Positions 11,950 through 25,100 of a stretch of 64,000 nucleotides of DNA are shown here, piece by piece (the stretch's first letter is position 1; every line of letters starts with the position of its first letter). Below the pieces are notes generated by a model. That model saw only the letters and a list, made by a program, of their open reading frames with translations. It ran no database searches and had not been told where the DNA came from. This DNA comes from Lanius collurio (Eukaryota; Chordata; Aves; Passeriformes; Laniidae): contig JACBWW010000004.1 in the NCBI GenBank assembly GCA_020086605.1, positions 32,852,030-32,916,029 of the forward strand, written 5' to 3'. The translations under genes and the position numbers were made by a program.

Positions 11950-12740
11950 TTTCCCTTCCCCACGTCGCTGCCAGCCGCAGATGTCCCCAGTCGGCTGCGG
12001 GGTATCGTTGTGCAGGGAACAGGCTCTCCCGCTCGGCCATCTGCTGCAGCCCGGCGCTGGAGCTGCAGGACGCCCTCGTCCCCAGCTCCGAAGTTGCTCG
12101 GACTTTTCAGGGCGCCAGGTGGGTCGGACCGACCCGGTTCCGGTTCGGCTCCGGTCCGTCCCCACACAGACACTGGCCCGCTCCTCGTTCAGGGCCGGCG
12201 CGGCGAGGGCGGCCAGCGGCTCCCGCCGCTCCGGCCCGGCGCCGCGGGAACGAGCCCGGGCCCAGCCCAACCACGGGGCGGGACGGGGAGGCGTGTGCGC
12301 GGGCGCCCCATCCCAGCCCAATCATGGATCTGGCACGACGCTCCGGGCCGGACGCGGCCGCTGCTACCGCCGCACTCACCTGAGCGCGGCCGAGGCCGCG
12401 GGGCCGCGGCCGGCCCGGCCCCTCCGCCTCCTCCGCCCCTCACTCCGCCATCTTCCCCTCCTTCCCCCGGCCTCCCGGCGGGGGCTCGCTGCGCCCGGCC
12501 CCGCCCACTCGGCCACGAGCCTATTGGGTGCCGTGCCTATGCATCAGCCGTCTGGCTCTGGCGGTGATTGGCCAGCGGCGCCGCCCATCACGGAGGCTGC
12601 CCTCCCGCCTCCGAGGCGGCCCGCTCTGATTCGCCCGGGGAGGGCACAGGAAAGGGATTGGCTCGAGCGGCGGGAGCGGGACGGGCCGCCCCCTGTGACC
12701 GCCCCGGGGATTTAAAGGGGCCGCTCCGGAAGGGTGGCGA
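11950..12740 (-). promoter_or_regulatory. CpG-island promoter of Cyrano
   Basis: A dense GC/CpG block stands out from AT-rich flanks. Upstream of the inferred start, three inverted CCAAT boxes (ATTGG on the plus strand at 12523, 12567 and 12657) point to NF-Y regulation, with GC boxes (CCCCGCCC) between them. There is no TATA box in the minus direction. A plus-strand TTTAAA near 12711 might allow divergent initiation, but no plus-strand gene is seen. Confidence 0.7.
12380..12470 (-). ncRNA. OIP5-AS1: Cyrano exon 1 (3' border firm, TSS approximate)
   Basis: The minus strand has a consensus donor CTCAG|GTGAGTGCGG with the exon ending at 12380. A YY1-type motif AAGATGGCGG lies at 12445-12454, the position such motifs take just downstream of TATA-less start sites, so the TSS is probably within some tens of bases of 12470. 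The sequence is very CpG-rich. Short frames on both strands here follow from the base composition and are not taken as genes. Confidence 0.55.
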
Positions 12741-12959
12741 GAGCGGGTGTCTGGAATACCCGCTGAGTACCACCCGGTCGGGGAGAGAAGGGGTGGAGGG
12801 ACGTGGGGTCCCGGTCCAGCGGCCCTGCAGCACCTGCTGAGCTCACTGAGCATCGTGGCTGTCCCGGAAGGTGGCCTTCAGTCATTCTGTCGAGTTTGTG
12901 TCATCCGCAAAAATAATTTATTTTTTTTTTTTTTAGCAGCGGTAATTTTACGCTGACGG

Positions 12960-13850
12960 GTGGATGTATTGAAGAGTGTGAAGAGGAGTACGTACTCATT
13001 CAGAAAACTCTAGAGAAACACCCCCGTCTCACTGTGATTCATCACAGATTACTACAAGCCACTTCTCTCGAAATCTTAACACGTGTGTTAAACATTTAAC
13101 ACACACTTTTCTACCGCTTCACGTTTTAGAGCAGACAGAAATGAAACACTTCTGCCAACTTAAATACTATACCCACATTCTATTTATAACCAAAGCTGTA
13201 GTTTCAAATAACCAAATGCAGACTTTTATGCTCCATTGTAAAGTGACAGAAACTAACATAATTTTTACTCCTCCTCTTCATGAGTAAAATCCTGTATTTG
13301 GATTCTTTTCTTTTGCCCAGAGTTTTTGCTAAGCTAAGAGGCCTACAGGTTTCAGTATTGATTAGATATCAAAACTATTTCTGCTTTCTACAGTCTTCAC
13401 AATACTCTGGTAACTGGTTGCAATCACGTATTTCTGCAGTCAACCATCCAGACAGTCTCAACATCAAGTCACAGCTGCAGATTTGAAGAGACTTTCTCTC
13501 AGTAAACTGGAGAACGGTTCATCTGTATTTAAAATCCTACCCCTTATACTACTTTTTCAAAAGACAAAGATGAAATATTAAGTAGCTCTGGCTCTGAGCT
13601 GCCAACCTTATCCCTCTTCCACACTTTCACCTTCAAGATGACCTGTTCTCAAGACAAAATACTTCTATAAGTAACCAGGTGTGCTAAAAATACTACTTTT
13701 GTGGAAATCTGCTTGTATCTGTACAGCTTAGTTTTGAAGAAGTTTAAATTTCACAAATTTAAGATCTCAGGTTTCTAAAACTCCTCTTACTGTCTACCAC
13801 CTTTTAAACTAGATGTTACGTATATAGAATACTGAGTAAGAGAGTTGCTT
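12960..13850. other. Stretch between the Cyrano promoter and the CHP1 3' end, nothing recognised
   Basis: AT-rich, with no coding exon, RNA gene or clear repeat that I can recognise. It separates two genes transcribed in the same (minus) direction. Confidence 0.5.
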
Positions 13851-13858
13851 ACATGTGA

Positions 13859-16128
13859 TTTATTCTGCTAATGGCAAAGTTAGATTCTGATAGCTGGGGG
13901 TCTTTCTGCTTATTGCAGGAAGGGTTGGTTGCTCTTTGATTGTGTTTTTGGGGTCCTTCTTGCAGGGCATCTCTTAGATCATTTGTATCCACCTTCAAGC
14001 ACTTTAGCAAAACTATCTGACATTGGAGGTGGGAGCATGTAAGAACAGATGTCACAAACCAGCCCTGCATGTCCTCTTCTGGAGCTCATGTTTGCACTGG
14101 TTTCTGGCAGCAGAAAAAAGGATTATCAATACTCTGAAAACAAATTCAGTTATAATAAACTGATCTGTTAGGCCTGCTAGCACTATTCTTACTGGTATTT
14201 AGCTTTTCCAATAATTAAAAGATAGTTGGTTGCCATACAGGAATAGTTGGGGATTGGTTTGGTTTTGGTTTATACAGTGGAAGGTTTATTTATGGATTGA
14301 TAAATACAATATCCAGTCTCCCTGGGACAATAAGGCACAACTGTAGGTTACAACTATAGAGCCAGAAGAGAGCAACACGTACTTCTAAGCAAATCACAAA
14401 GCCTACAAGCATTTTTTACTTTTCAATCCATTAGCCCTGTTACATTCTTATTTCACATGAGGTGGTTATAAATGTATAATATTTCTTTCTCATACAGAGT
14501 AGAGGCTTTCAATTTACATTTCTTTCTGGAACTGTGCTGCACTCTGCAAAACTATGAAGTGCATCATTTTACTTTTGAATTCCTTAATTTAAAACAAATC
14601 AAAAATCCTTCAGAGACTTCCATGTTATCCTTCAACAAAAGTGATGATAAAGGAACTGAGAAAAAAGGAAATGCACATTTGAGAGTAGTTTTGAGACTGG
14701 TAAGTATTTATAGAAATGTTAACACATGACAGCAAAGCAGTTATAACACCAATTCTTCAATAAAGAGGCTCCCAGGGTTTTTTGGTTTTATTGGAAGGAT
14801 CTCCCATATTGTGGAATACCCCAGCTGAACTACACAAGATCATTTGTCAATCTAGCCACAGTAAATTTTTACTATTGAACCTTCAAGGATTCCGATCTCT
14901 TGAATTTATCAGCATTATAGTAACAGTATTAGTCATCTTACACTTGCAAAGAGATTTGTATAGAAATACATTGTGAAATATCTGGGATAATATGAACTTT
15001 CTCAAATTGTATTCTTATGCCAGAACTTGTTTAAATACAGCAATCACCCTCAACACATACAACAGACTGGGACTTTCATACTGGAAAATATAAATCATTC
15101 CTCATTATGCAGGCCACTATAATTGGGGAAAAAAACCCCATGAAATCAGTTTCACGATTTCATGTTCATTACACTATTACCAGGGGGCAGTTACAGATCT
15201 ATAAATACACATTTTGGCATGACTGGTTTTCTTGCATTTTGTATATTGGTAAACAAGTTTACACTTTCAGAAGCAAAACCACACTGATGAGGGGAGAAAC
15301 CTAGATGAAAACAATCTGGAGAGGACACTTTATGGTCCACTGGCCATCAAGCCTGCAAGCTATGCAAAGGAAAGAAACAAGTTTCTGCCTCTGCTACTTG
15401 AACAGTTCGAGTGACTTGGTGCAGAATCCCTATTCCCTTTAAGAACACCACAGCCTGTCCCCACCATAGATTCTACTCTTGTCCCTGTGAATTCATTCCA
15501 CAAAGAACAAAACCTATTCACATTAATTTAAAGTACTCAAAGCTATCATCATGCATTTGTGCCAGTTGTACAATGAAGCCATAGTAATTGAGAAGTTCTC
15601 AGTAAAAGGCAGATTTAGAAGCAGTGAAGAAACAAATCTGCATATAAAGAGCCAAATAGGAAAGGGGAAAAAAATTTTAAAAAGGCAGCTGTAATGTGGC
15701 AAGTGAATCATTATCAATGCACCTAGTATTTGAGTAGATGCTTGTCTCTGAAATGTGTCAGAGGGCACTTCTGTGGCATGTTCCCGTTTTTCCATTTTTA
15801 GATTCAGAGCTCAGAAGAATCAGTTTGTAGATTAAACAGTAGTGCATAAGGAGAGACATTTTACTGAAACAGTAGTGCAGAAGGAGACAAGAGAAAGGTC
15901 AAAAAACCCAGGATGGACAACATTAAAAAAAGCTCCTTTTACAAGTTGCATGGCAGTCATTTCCCTTTCTTCCTGTTGCACAGGGAATGTTCACATTGGT
16001 AGAACAAATCAGGGAGGGGTTGGAGATGTATATGCACCAGTAGCAATGCTCTGGGGTATGGTGCTAAGGAGAAAATGAAGTTCTATTCATTACATAGTTG
16101 GAGTAGAAAGGAATAGGTTTTCCATCCA
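13859..16128 (-). other. CHP1: CHP1 3' untranslated region (extent inferred)
   Basis: Sequence directly after the CHP1 stop codon. Minus-strand AATAAA signals occur at 14285-14290 and 13859-13864, giving a 3' UTR of about 1.8 or 2.3 kb. The mammalian CHP1 3' UTR is, from memory, about that length. No other gene is visible in this stretch. Confidence 0.5.
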
Positions 16129-16182
16129 TCAGTGGAGAAATCGAATGCTCATTTTCTGCTCTACATCCACCTTCTCCAAAAC
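16129..16182 (-). CDS. CHP1: CHP1 exon 7 (C-terminus and stop)
   Basis: Encodes [17 protein letters not shown] and TGA, identical to the mammalian C-terminus as I remember it. Acceptor TTTTATTGCAG. Confidence 0.96.
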   Translation of the reverse strand, partial: VLEKVDVEQKMSIRFLH

Positions 16183-19100
16183 CTGCAATAAAATTGAGAA
16201 ACAGTTACTTAAGTTACTGGACATCTCTCCTACAAGGTTTCTTAGTCTAATATTGAGGAAATGGGCAGGAACATGGGATGTCTTCAATTCAGCATGCCAG
16301 TCCTTCATCCAGATAGAAACTGCTGTTTCTCAGTGTAGGCTAAGGTCCTTCCAAGGGAAGGAACTTCAGCCATCAAAGCTGCAAGGCTGTCAGTCAAAAT
16401 GTAACTTATGTGGTTTCAGTCTGCCAACAGCACAGAAAGACCTGGACTTCCAAAACTAGATTACGTGGTAATGCCCAGCCAGGAAACACAAGGGAGAACG
16501 GAGTAGAGAACAGGACATGAGCAATCACTGAACAGCAAAAATCAAGACCAGAGCACCGCAGTTCACTGTAAAACTGAGGTGGCAAGTTCATTCACTAAAT
16601 TGCTATTAACACTGAGGCATGAAGACATTACTCTGCTCCAGACTGTTGCAGGCAGTAGACTTCAGTGTTCCAAGATGAGAGTAATCTACATTTGAAGAGA
16701 CCTCTGCAAGTTTTCTAGTCCAACCCCTCAATTCTTACTTAAAGCAGGACCTGCTAAATCAGGTTGCTCAGGGCCTTGTCCTGGTTAAGCTTTAAATATC
16801 TCTAAGGAAGGAATTTCTACGTCTTTTAGAAGCTATGGCCATCCTCTTAGCAAAAAGTTTTCATTAAAACAAACCACAGTTTCCCATGCTGCAGCTTGTT
16901 TCTGTTGGATTTTTGTTATCTCCAAGGTAAGTCTAGTTCCTCTTGTCAATAGCATCCCATTAGGTAGTTGAAATTGTTCTGCAACAGGACAAGTTTCTCC
17001 ACTGACTATCTAAGGGCTCCCTACTATTACATATTTCTGACTATAAAAACATGTAATTCAAAGTACCAGAGCTAGGAACTTCAGTAACGGTATTAGTTGT
17101 GTTGCTAACAGATGAAATCTACAAGTGAAAACTGATCAGTGCTATTACAGCAGAAGAATTAATCTGTTCTGACTGTGCTAGTCAGGCTACTTGTGTAGAA
17201 AGAAGCAGTGGCAAAACAAGAAGTGAAAATTCTTTAGTATATTCAGGGCTGTAGCTTTATGTAAGAGTATAAAGAAACATGTGGACTAATTATTAGCACC
17301 CTGACAGCACTAAAAAAACCCACAAAACATGACTAATAAAGGGAAGAAAAAACTAGCAGAAGGCTTTGCCCAAATGCAGGCACAAGTATTTCAATGACTT
17401 CCTCTCTGTTCTCATTTGCATTTGTTTGAATGACTTGCTTATTACTGAGTAATTTCACTTAGTCATTAAAAACATAATTTACAAACCTTTACAAATTCTG
17501 CAAAGGAGATTGCACTATCTCCATCTTGATCAGCTTCCTGGATTGTCCTGTCAGCAATGCTGCCCAGCTGTTCATCAGAAATATTTACACCAACCATCAT
17601 CCGTAATACCTGTAGCATACAATATAATCATCACTGACATAGGAATAGAAGTATTCTTAGTGCTTTCTTCTTGTGTGTACTGTCAAAATAACCCCACACA
17701 AGATTTTCATTGAAGTAATTTCTAGGCAGACTTCTGTTGTCTTTTGTACATTAAGTCTTTCAGGAAATACAGGTATCTTTTGCAGCCACCATTGACTCAG
17801 CAGCAGGAAGAGGCAGAAGCAAGAGAAAAATTTTGGAACTAGTTAGGAGTCATTCTGTCCAATGCTTCTACTTTTTTCCCCAGAAAACCTACCAGCATTT
17901 GATTGAATATCTGCTGTTTGAGATACAGGAATCTTAAAAGTACATGGTCCAGTGACAACTGCTGTTACCCTCTACAGTCAGTAAAGCATTTTCTGAGCAG
18001 ATAGAAGAGGGCAGTTCCAGTCAAAAGCAAACCTTTTTCTTACATCAGGAACCACAAATTGCTATGTGTACTTCCCAGGATTAGTAGCATGTAATTACTC
18101 CTAGCACAAGCCTACTTTCATACATATGCAGCACTGATGAACTTTGATTACCTTTGCTGCAAATTCAAAGTTTTATTCTATTGAGAGGATGCACAGAGGA
18201 TCAGGCAAATCTAATCCACCTCGTGACTGTCCTTTTGAAATCCTTTTAGAAGCACCTTTGAAAGTTATAGAAAGTAGTTCTTAAGGTGTTTAGTGTGTTT
18301 GTTGAATATTTAGGTGTCACTACAATGACACCGCAACAGGATCTCTCTAGCCTACCAAATAAGAATAAAGTCCCATACCATATCTAAAGCTTCAAGGCAG
18401 AGGTAAGCAAAGCTACCACATTACTCCAGCATTTCTTTTGAGAAAACCATTTCAACTCCCCTTATCTAAGTGGGTATGAAGTCACATCACAGAGAATATC
18501 ATGATTGAGTCATTCAAAGCAGCCCTGTGCTATTTACCTGGAGAAGTTCATCTCTGGAAATCTTGTCATCTTTATCTAGATCATATAATCGAAAAGCAAC
18601 TACAGGGAAGAAAAGAAAGAAAAGTTGAATTCAAGTGCCATTATTTTTCTTCGTAATAATAGATTTATGTAACAGAAAAACAACAAAATTAATTACTTGT
18701 AAATTATTTTATGATATTTAGCTTAGAATTTTAGTTCACCATAAAACTCATGCTCAGTTCCATAAAGTGTTATTACCACACACAGGAATACCATTATTGC
18801 CAATAAAGGAAAAACTTCATGTTCACAAGCACTCTGCTTGATATTTCCTCAAAACCCCAAGTCATGGAAGAATAATTATCATTAAGATACATTCAGCCTT
18901 TTAATTTCAGAGCCAACCATTTTTACATTGCCATTCATTATCTTTGACTATATTCTGGATGAGATGTGACAGAAATTTTAAGTGCTCTGAGGACTGTTGC
19001 CAACTTTGATTAGCAAGAAAGAGCATCTGCTCATACACTGTAGGCAGATATCCAAATACTTAAGAAAGTACTCAGCTGAAGGTGGGGAAAAAACACTGTA

Positions 19101-22100
19101 TTATATGGAAGAACTGGAGAAAAAAGAAGAAAAGCTCATTCATGTATGGGATGTAGCTTCTAAATGTGAAATAATTTTGACTACAAACCATTTTGAAACA
19201 CTTCTGAGACATTTTGCGAAGTATATATACATTACTCAAGAGTCAACCAATTCCACCAAATTCTAATATACCAATGGCTCAACTGCTGACATTCTGAACA
19301 GATAAGCTTCAAGTAAATTAAAAAAAAAATCAGGCATTGGAAGGTATCATTCCACACAAAATAACAGTGCAGAAGATCCCAAGCCCCTTTCCTCCCTTCC
19401 TAAAAGGGAAAAAAAAACCCCAACCCAACCAAAAAGAAGAAGGAAAAATAATTGATTCTATAGGAAGGTTCACATTTCTTACAGTGGAGCTTGTTACTTC
19501 TGCTGTTCAGTGGTTCTGGTCCATTCTGGTCTTTGCTCTTTTCATTATCTTCTATAGGCCGGAAGTGGGCTAATGTCCTCATGAATCCACGGAAATTCAC
19601 CTGGTCCTCTCTGTGTAAGCATTTCAGCAGGTCAGTTTTTAGCATACTTTATACAGGCTCTTCATTTCAGTAAAGAAGACTATCAATATCTGAAGCATCA
19701 AGACCATGTGAACTCTTCCATTCCCACCTCCTCAGGGTTTGGCTGCCTATGCTATTGCAAGCTGGGATTGTGCTGTTATGAAGTATAATGTGTAAAAAGA
19801 AGAAGCTGTGAGAAGTGTTACTGAGGGCTCCCCTTCCTTTACCTGCAAAGTTTGTTAAAGCTGAAGCTCTCACTATTAGCCCCTGCCTGAGCTATGCTGC
19901 TGCTATGCCGGAATGTAGCAATGTACCTTGCTGATCTGGACCCTAATTCTCTGGAATGACTCGATACTAGTTTCACCACTGTCAAGCACTGGACTATTGG
20001 TTGACTTGACAACAGTCACTGGATCTGCTCTGCTTTTTGTGTTCAGGTGCATGCCCTTCTTCAGCAAGTTCATCACCCCTTCCACCTTTGCTGTCATCCT
20101 TGGTCCTCCTGCCTGTGGGGCTGTCATTGCTCACTGCTCTGACAAAGAGTTCTCTTTTCTAGTTTCTGTGGGAACCAGCCATATAAATACTTCCCAGGAT
20201 GCCTGCTTTCTATTCAGTAAACCCTGCCTGGTTTTAGCTGATATTATGACTTATTAGACAGTCTGATCTCAATCAATCAGTAATGACAACTGTGTTCAAG
20301 AGGAGAAGCAGATTCCATAGAACAATACAGAGAGGTATAATGAAGGGAGACAATACTGCAAATTTGATCATCTCTTTGGATTTGTGTTCAAAGTGTCTTA
20401 ATCTATGTCTTAAATGTAATAAAAACCTAAAATCAACCAACCAAAAAAGCCAATCTAATAACAATAATACCTTTACCATATCAGATACCATTAGACCAAA
20501 TCAGTTAATTGTAATGCTACTTTACACAGAATAGCATTGATACAAGTTTGCTTTAAGAACCAAAGTCTATACACGGCTTGGAATTTCCTCAAGAGTGGTC
20601 AGTAGTTTAGGAAGAAGAGTGGAAAACTGTGACAGAAGCCTGAGTTGGTCAATAAATAAAGCACAAAAAAGTGTTGTGAAGAATTTCTCTTTAGAGAATT
20701 AAAATATGCTGAGGAAACAATGTACCCACACACATTGCATGGCAAGTTTGAGGTGTTAGGTTATTAGCAAATTCAAATTCTGTGCCTTAATTATCAGCGT
20801 TTCACTCCTATGAAAACTTCTGATGAACTACAAATTTTGTGCCTGCTTACAAATTCATTTTGTTGAAACTCACCCTTCTGGAAAGAAGGCGTTGATAATT
20901 CTGTCTCCAAGTGGATTGATGGCAAGCTCTGGAATCCGCTGGAAATCTTCACGGCTAAGTAAAGCAAGAACACAAGAAGTCAGCATAGCATTGAAGTCAG
21001 AGAAGAAGCTGCTTAAAAAGAATTCACAGGAAAACATCCATGGAATTCTATTTCTGCAGCAAGACACTTGGTGATTTTGAAAATGCAGCTTTTAAAATAA
21101 TTTTTTTCTTTATGACTTATGGCACAAAATAAAGCAAAAGACAATGCCAAACCTATATTCCATTACAAGCTAGCAGTGCTCATTTATCATGTTAACAACA
21201 CTTCTCAGACACTATCATTTGTGCTAGAAACCTTACTGCAATGATGTCAACTACTTTGCATTGCAAGAAAAGGAAAGCTTCTGAAGTTGCTTTGAAAGAA
21301 ATTATGGCTCCAAGATGAAAATATTGATTGGGGTTTTTTAAACATTAATTTGGTACTTAATCATATGAGTTGTCATGACTTTTCCAGACTGCCTCATTTC
21401 AGATTCTGGAAAAATACCATACTTCTCCAAGCCTACTATAGGTCGTTAGAATGTTCCAACAGATTTTTTTTTGTTTGTTTACGCCACAAATCTGTATCTT
21501 ATAATAAATGCCAAATTTCAGATTCAACCAAGCAGTACTCCTATTTTGAAGTGGTAAATTTACACTTTTGCAGGCACCTATACATGAGATATAACTTCAC
21601 CAGTACAGGCAAATACTCAGTGCTTTTGCCAGCCATTCTCTTTTCTGCTCATGATTATATGTACACAGCACAATATAAACACAGCTATGCTTACACTGTT
21701 ATTCTTCTGATCTGAAAGACATAATGAGTTGTACTGTATATGCATTTTAGAACAGTAGGACATGAACATAGGCTTTATTCTCCTATTAGAATTACACTAA
21801 TATTTTCTCTTTCCTTTCAACCTAACAGACTGTCAGTGACAGGAAAGTGGACAATCTTAGTGTGACCAAGGCAGACACACCAAATGTGTCTTAGTGAGCA
21901 GGTTTGGTTGGTTTGTTTTTCCCTACAACAGAACATAGCAACTTATCAGTTAGTACAAGATGTACTTGATAATAATTTAGATTTTAAAACGCAAACAGCA
22001 AAGGGGTTAAGCTGTAAAAAAACCCCACTCTATCCTGTCTGGATGCATAAATTTCCTGCCCAATCTCCAGAAATACTGGCAGTTCCCTTCAAGTCAAATG

Positions 22101-25100
22101 CAGTCCTGCTGGTTTTGAAGTTGGGGTCAAAGTCTCAAACTTGGTTATTGAATGTTTGCTACTGTTCAAAACTATGCTCACTAACTAAACTGGCAACAAG
22201 GTCTGATTCATGACATCACTAAAGCAAAAAAGTGGCTTAATAAAGTAAACACAAACCAATTTTGAGATTATTTAAATATATAAGCCTTTTATAATGCTGT
22301 GATATTAAAGACAGGATAAAAAAGAACTTGGCTGACCTTATCACCAGTCTCGCTCAGGAAAGGCAGAGAAGCAAGACGTTCTAGCTTTAAATGTATTCTA
22401 AAGCACTTCTTGCACCCAAGTCACCACTACAGCACTGTTAAGACTCCCAATTACAGCGCATCTGTTACGACGTGGTTGAACTGTTTGACCTTCTAACAGA
22501 GCGACCTGACCATATTTTTAAGTTATCCCAGCAAACTTCTGCTCTGACCAGGTCCGTGTTATTTTTAATAGGCAAAGTTAACATCTGTTTAGCACGATCA
22601 GCTTGTTACCAGACCCTTCAGCACTGCTGCATTTTAAGCTACAGCTGAAGGGCAAAGTATGCATTAGTGATTTAAGCAGGAGATGCAGTGATGTGGAAAG
22701 CCTATGTCCTAAAAACAATCTTTTAACAACAGAACTTCAGTGTCAATGCTAACTTTATAACCCTAAAGCAGCAGTTGCCCTCTCTTCCATGTAGAGCAGA
22801 ATCCTAATGCTTCAGAATTTTTTGCTTGAATATCATAACTTTTTACTACTCAGCCTCAGTATACACTTGGCATTTCCGCCTCCAGTGATTCCATTTTCTA
22901 ACAGGAGATTAACAATTAACCACAAATAACTCCCCAGGTTTCAAATCTATTTGTCCTGTCATTATCAGGATTGCAGTAGAGTACTTTTGCTTATTAAGAG
23001 CACATTACTGAGTGTTATAACTGAAATAGCTGCAACAGCCATAAAAGCAAATGAATGCGTGAGTTAAGTTATTCTCCACTTTATAAAGCCAAGCTTTCCT
23101 GCAGTCATTAGGGACCAACTTCACCTGGCTGAAGCTGGAGTTTACGTGACATTTAATACCCTCTACTTCTTATTATGTTCATGGGCAACAAGGATTTTCT
23201 AAGGTCTCTTTCCATGAACCTGGCTCTTATGAAATTTTTGCTTTAATGCAACACACAAAACAATCTTTAACTGCATGTGAACACTATGCAGGCCAACCAT
23301 TTAATACATATGCCAGTGTATTCATAATTATATGTACAAAGAATTTGTAGATTCTAAGCAAGGCAAGTATTCCTAAGCATGAGTACACCCTCCAAGGCAC
23401 AGAGTAGAACCCTACTGAAAAGGCGGTTCTGCCTTATCCCAAAGGCTGCAAGAAGCCTGCAGGACCCTTTCTTCCCTTCAATTTTTGGTTGTTCATTCTT
23501 CTGTTACTTCTATATGGTAGCAAAGCACTGTTCCCTCAGCAGGGATGAGAAGGGGTATTCTACAGCTGAAGGAAAGTAAAATTATGGAAAGAAAAAAAAA
23601 AAACCCATATACATGCACATCAGAAGTGGTAGAGGAAAGGAAAGATGCCCAGAGGATATACGTAACAAGAAATTACTTAAAGAAGGGAAATAATTAAAAG
23701 CAGTAAGGTGTATCATACAAATTGGTCAAAAATAAAAAGAGGTGACTACTGAAGAGGTTCCATTGCTCCCTTCCATTGCTAACATCAGCTTTGTCATTCA
23801 TCTAACCTTTTGGTGATCTCATGTACCTCCCATAAAAATCTCCCTACCTTCCTCCTCTTCAATTATCTTTCTGTTGAATTTGCAACTTGAGACAGTCCCA
23901 AAAGTTAAAAAAATCTAAGAGCACCACAGCTGACAATGAGGTGCTGGAAGCCTGGAGAAGTTATGGGGAAAGAATACGAATATCCCCCTCTTTTGGGATT
24001 GCATCAGCCATCTCATCTAACCCCATCCTTACATATGCTCTACACAAATGTTAAAAGTTGCTTAACTATCAGAGCACTAATTGGTTCATAAACACAAGGC
24101 CAAGAAGTATGCAAAAAGGTGATAATTAGATGAGCAATAAGGAAGGAAAAAAAAGGCAGCATGCATAAAGTGTGGTTGAAGATGGAAGTAGAGACTATTC
24201 TTGTACCTTGTCTTTTCCAATACAAACTCATTTCCTTCCTGTCTTTTCTATTTTAGATAAAGCTAAAAATGCTTTGCATTTTCTTGAGCAAAAGTAAAGA
24301 ATTCCACACTCAGAGAGTTAGCTTTTATGTTTTACATTCTTGCAGTATCAGTTTGAACTAATAAGAACAAGCCTGACACCTTTCCAGACCCAGATGGTTC
24401 AGTCAGCTGACAAAGACTGACAGATGGCCTGGCTGGCTCATGTTACCCTTCTCTCAGGATCAGAGGCTTTCTGAAGTTCTCCAGCAGACACATGTGTGAA
24501 CAGCTTTCATAAGCATGAGACATGCATAAACAGCTCAGTGTGTCTATTCTCTGTAGGTACCAGCTTTCACAACATTTGCCCTTCCTTCCTTCCTTCTTTC
24601 TTCCACACTTACCACGCTATACCCATTACTGTAGAGCAAAAACTACTTCTCAAGTGCTTAACCTGTCTTTTCCCCAGTGCACAAGAAACTACTGTTAAGT
24701 GGGAGGTTCCATACAAAACTTACACACAAAGATAGCAGTTTAGATAAGTACCTCCCTTTACAGCTCTATACGTGTCTGTCTAGAGCTACTTACTAGTAGA
24801 TAAACTTTGGAACAAAGAAAGGTATTCTTGTGTGGTGTGCAGTAGAGTACCAGCCCAACAAGGAGACTCACTAAGCAATCACATACTTATCCTGCTCATG
24901 CTATGCTATTTCCTCATGTTGGAAATCAGCATGTAAGTAAGGAAACATGCACACTGGTTTCCTCCTGAGCTATAGTTAGGATGTAGACAGAACAAGTATG
25001 TTCCAGATTTCATAATCTAGATGTAGCTACGGACATCCAAGGGTATCAATCTTTTGTTTTGGCAATTCAGCATGTTGCAATATTGAAATCAAAGGTGACA

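Larger units (their letters stand above)
1050..12470 (-). ncRNA. OIP5-AS1: Cyrano / OIP5-AS1 long non-coding RNA
   Basis: Seen: a minus-strand transcription unit with a CpG-island promoter, a strong exon-1 donor (CAG|GTGAGTG, exon end 12380), an internal exon at 10495-10760, and a near-perfect miR-7 target site at 3175-3199. Known: Cyrano is a vertebrate lncRNA lying between CHP1 and OIP5 in the same direction as CHP1, and its long last exon carries one extended miR-7 site that drives target-directed degradation of miR-7. Position, strand and site all agree here. Inferred: the exact TSS, the last-exon acceptor and the poly(A) site; the left limit given is only the lowest cluster of poly(A) signals. 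No long conserved reading frame was seen in the body. Identity is fairly sure, the ends are not. Confidence 0.78.

Noticed and set aside
11859..12853. Many long overlapping frames on both strands (up to 244 codons)
   Set aside because: They lie in the Cyrano CpG island, where few stops are expected from GC content. They are rich in R, P, G and A and overlap in all frames.
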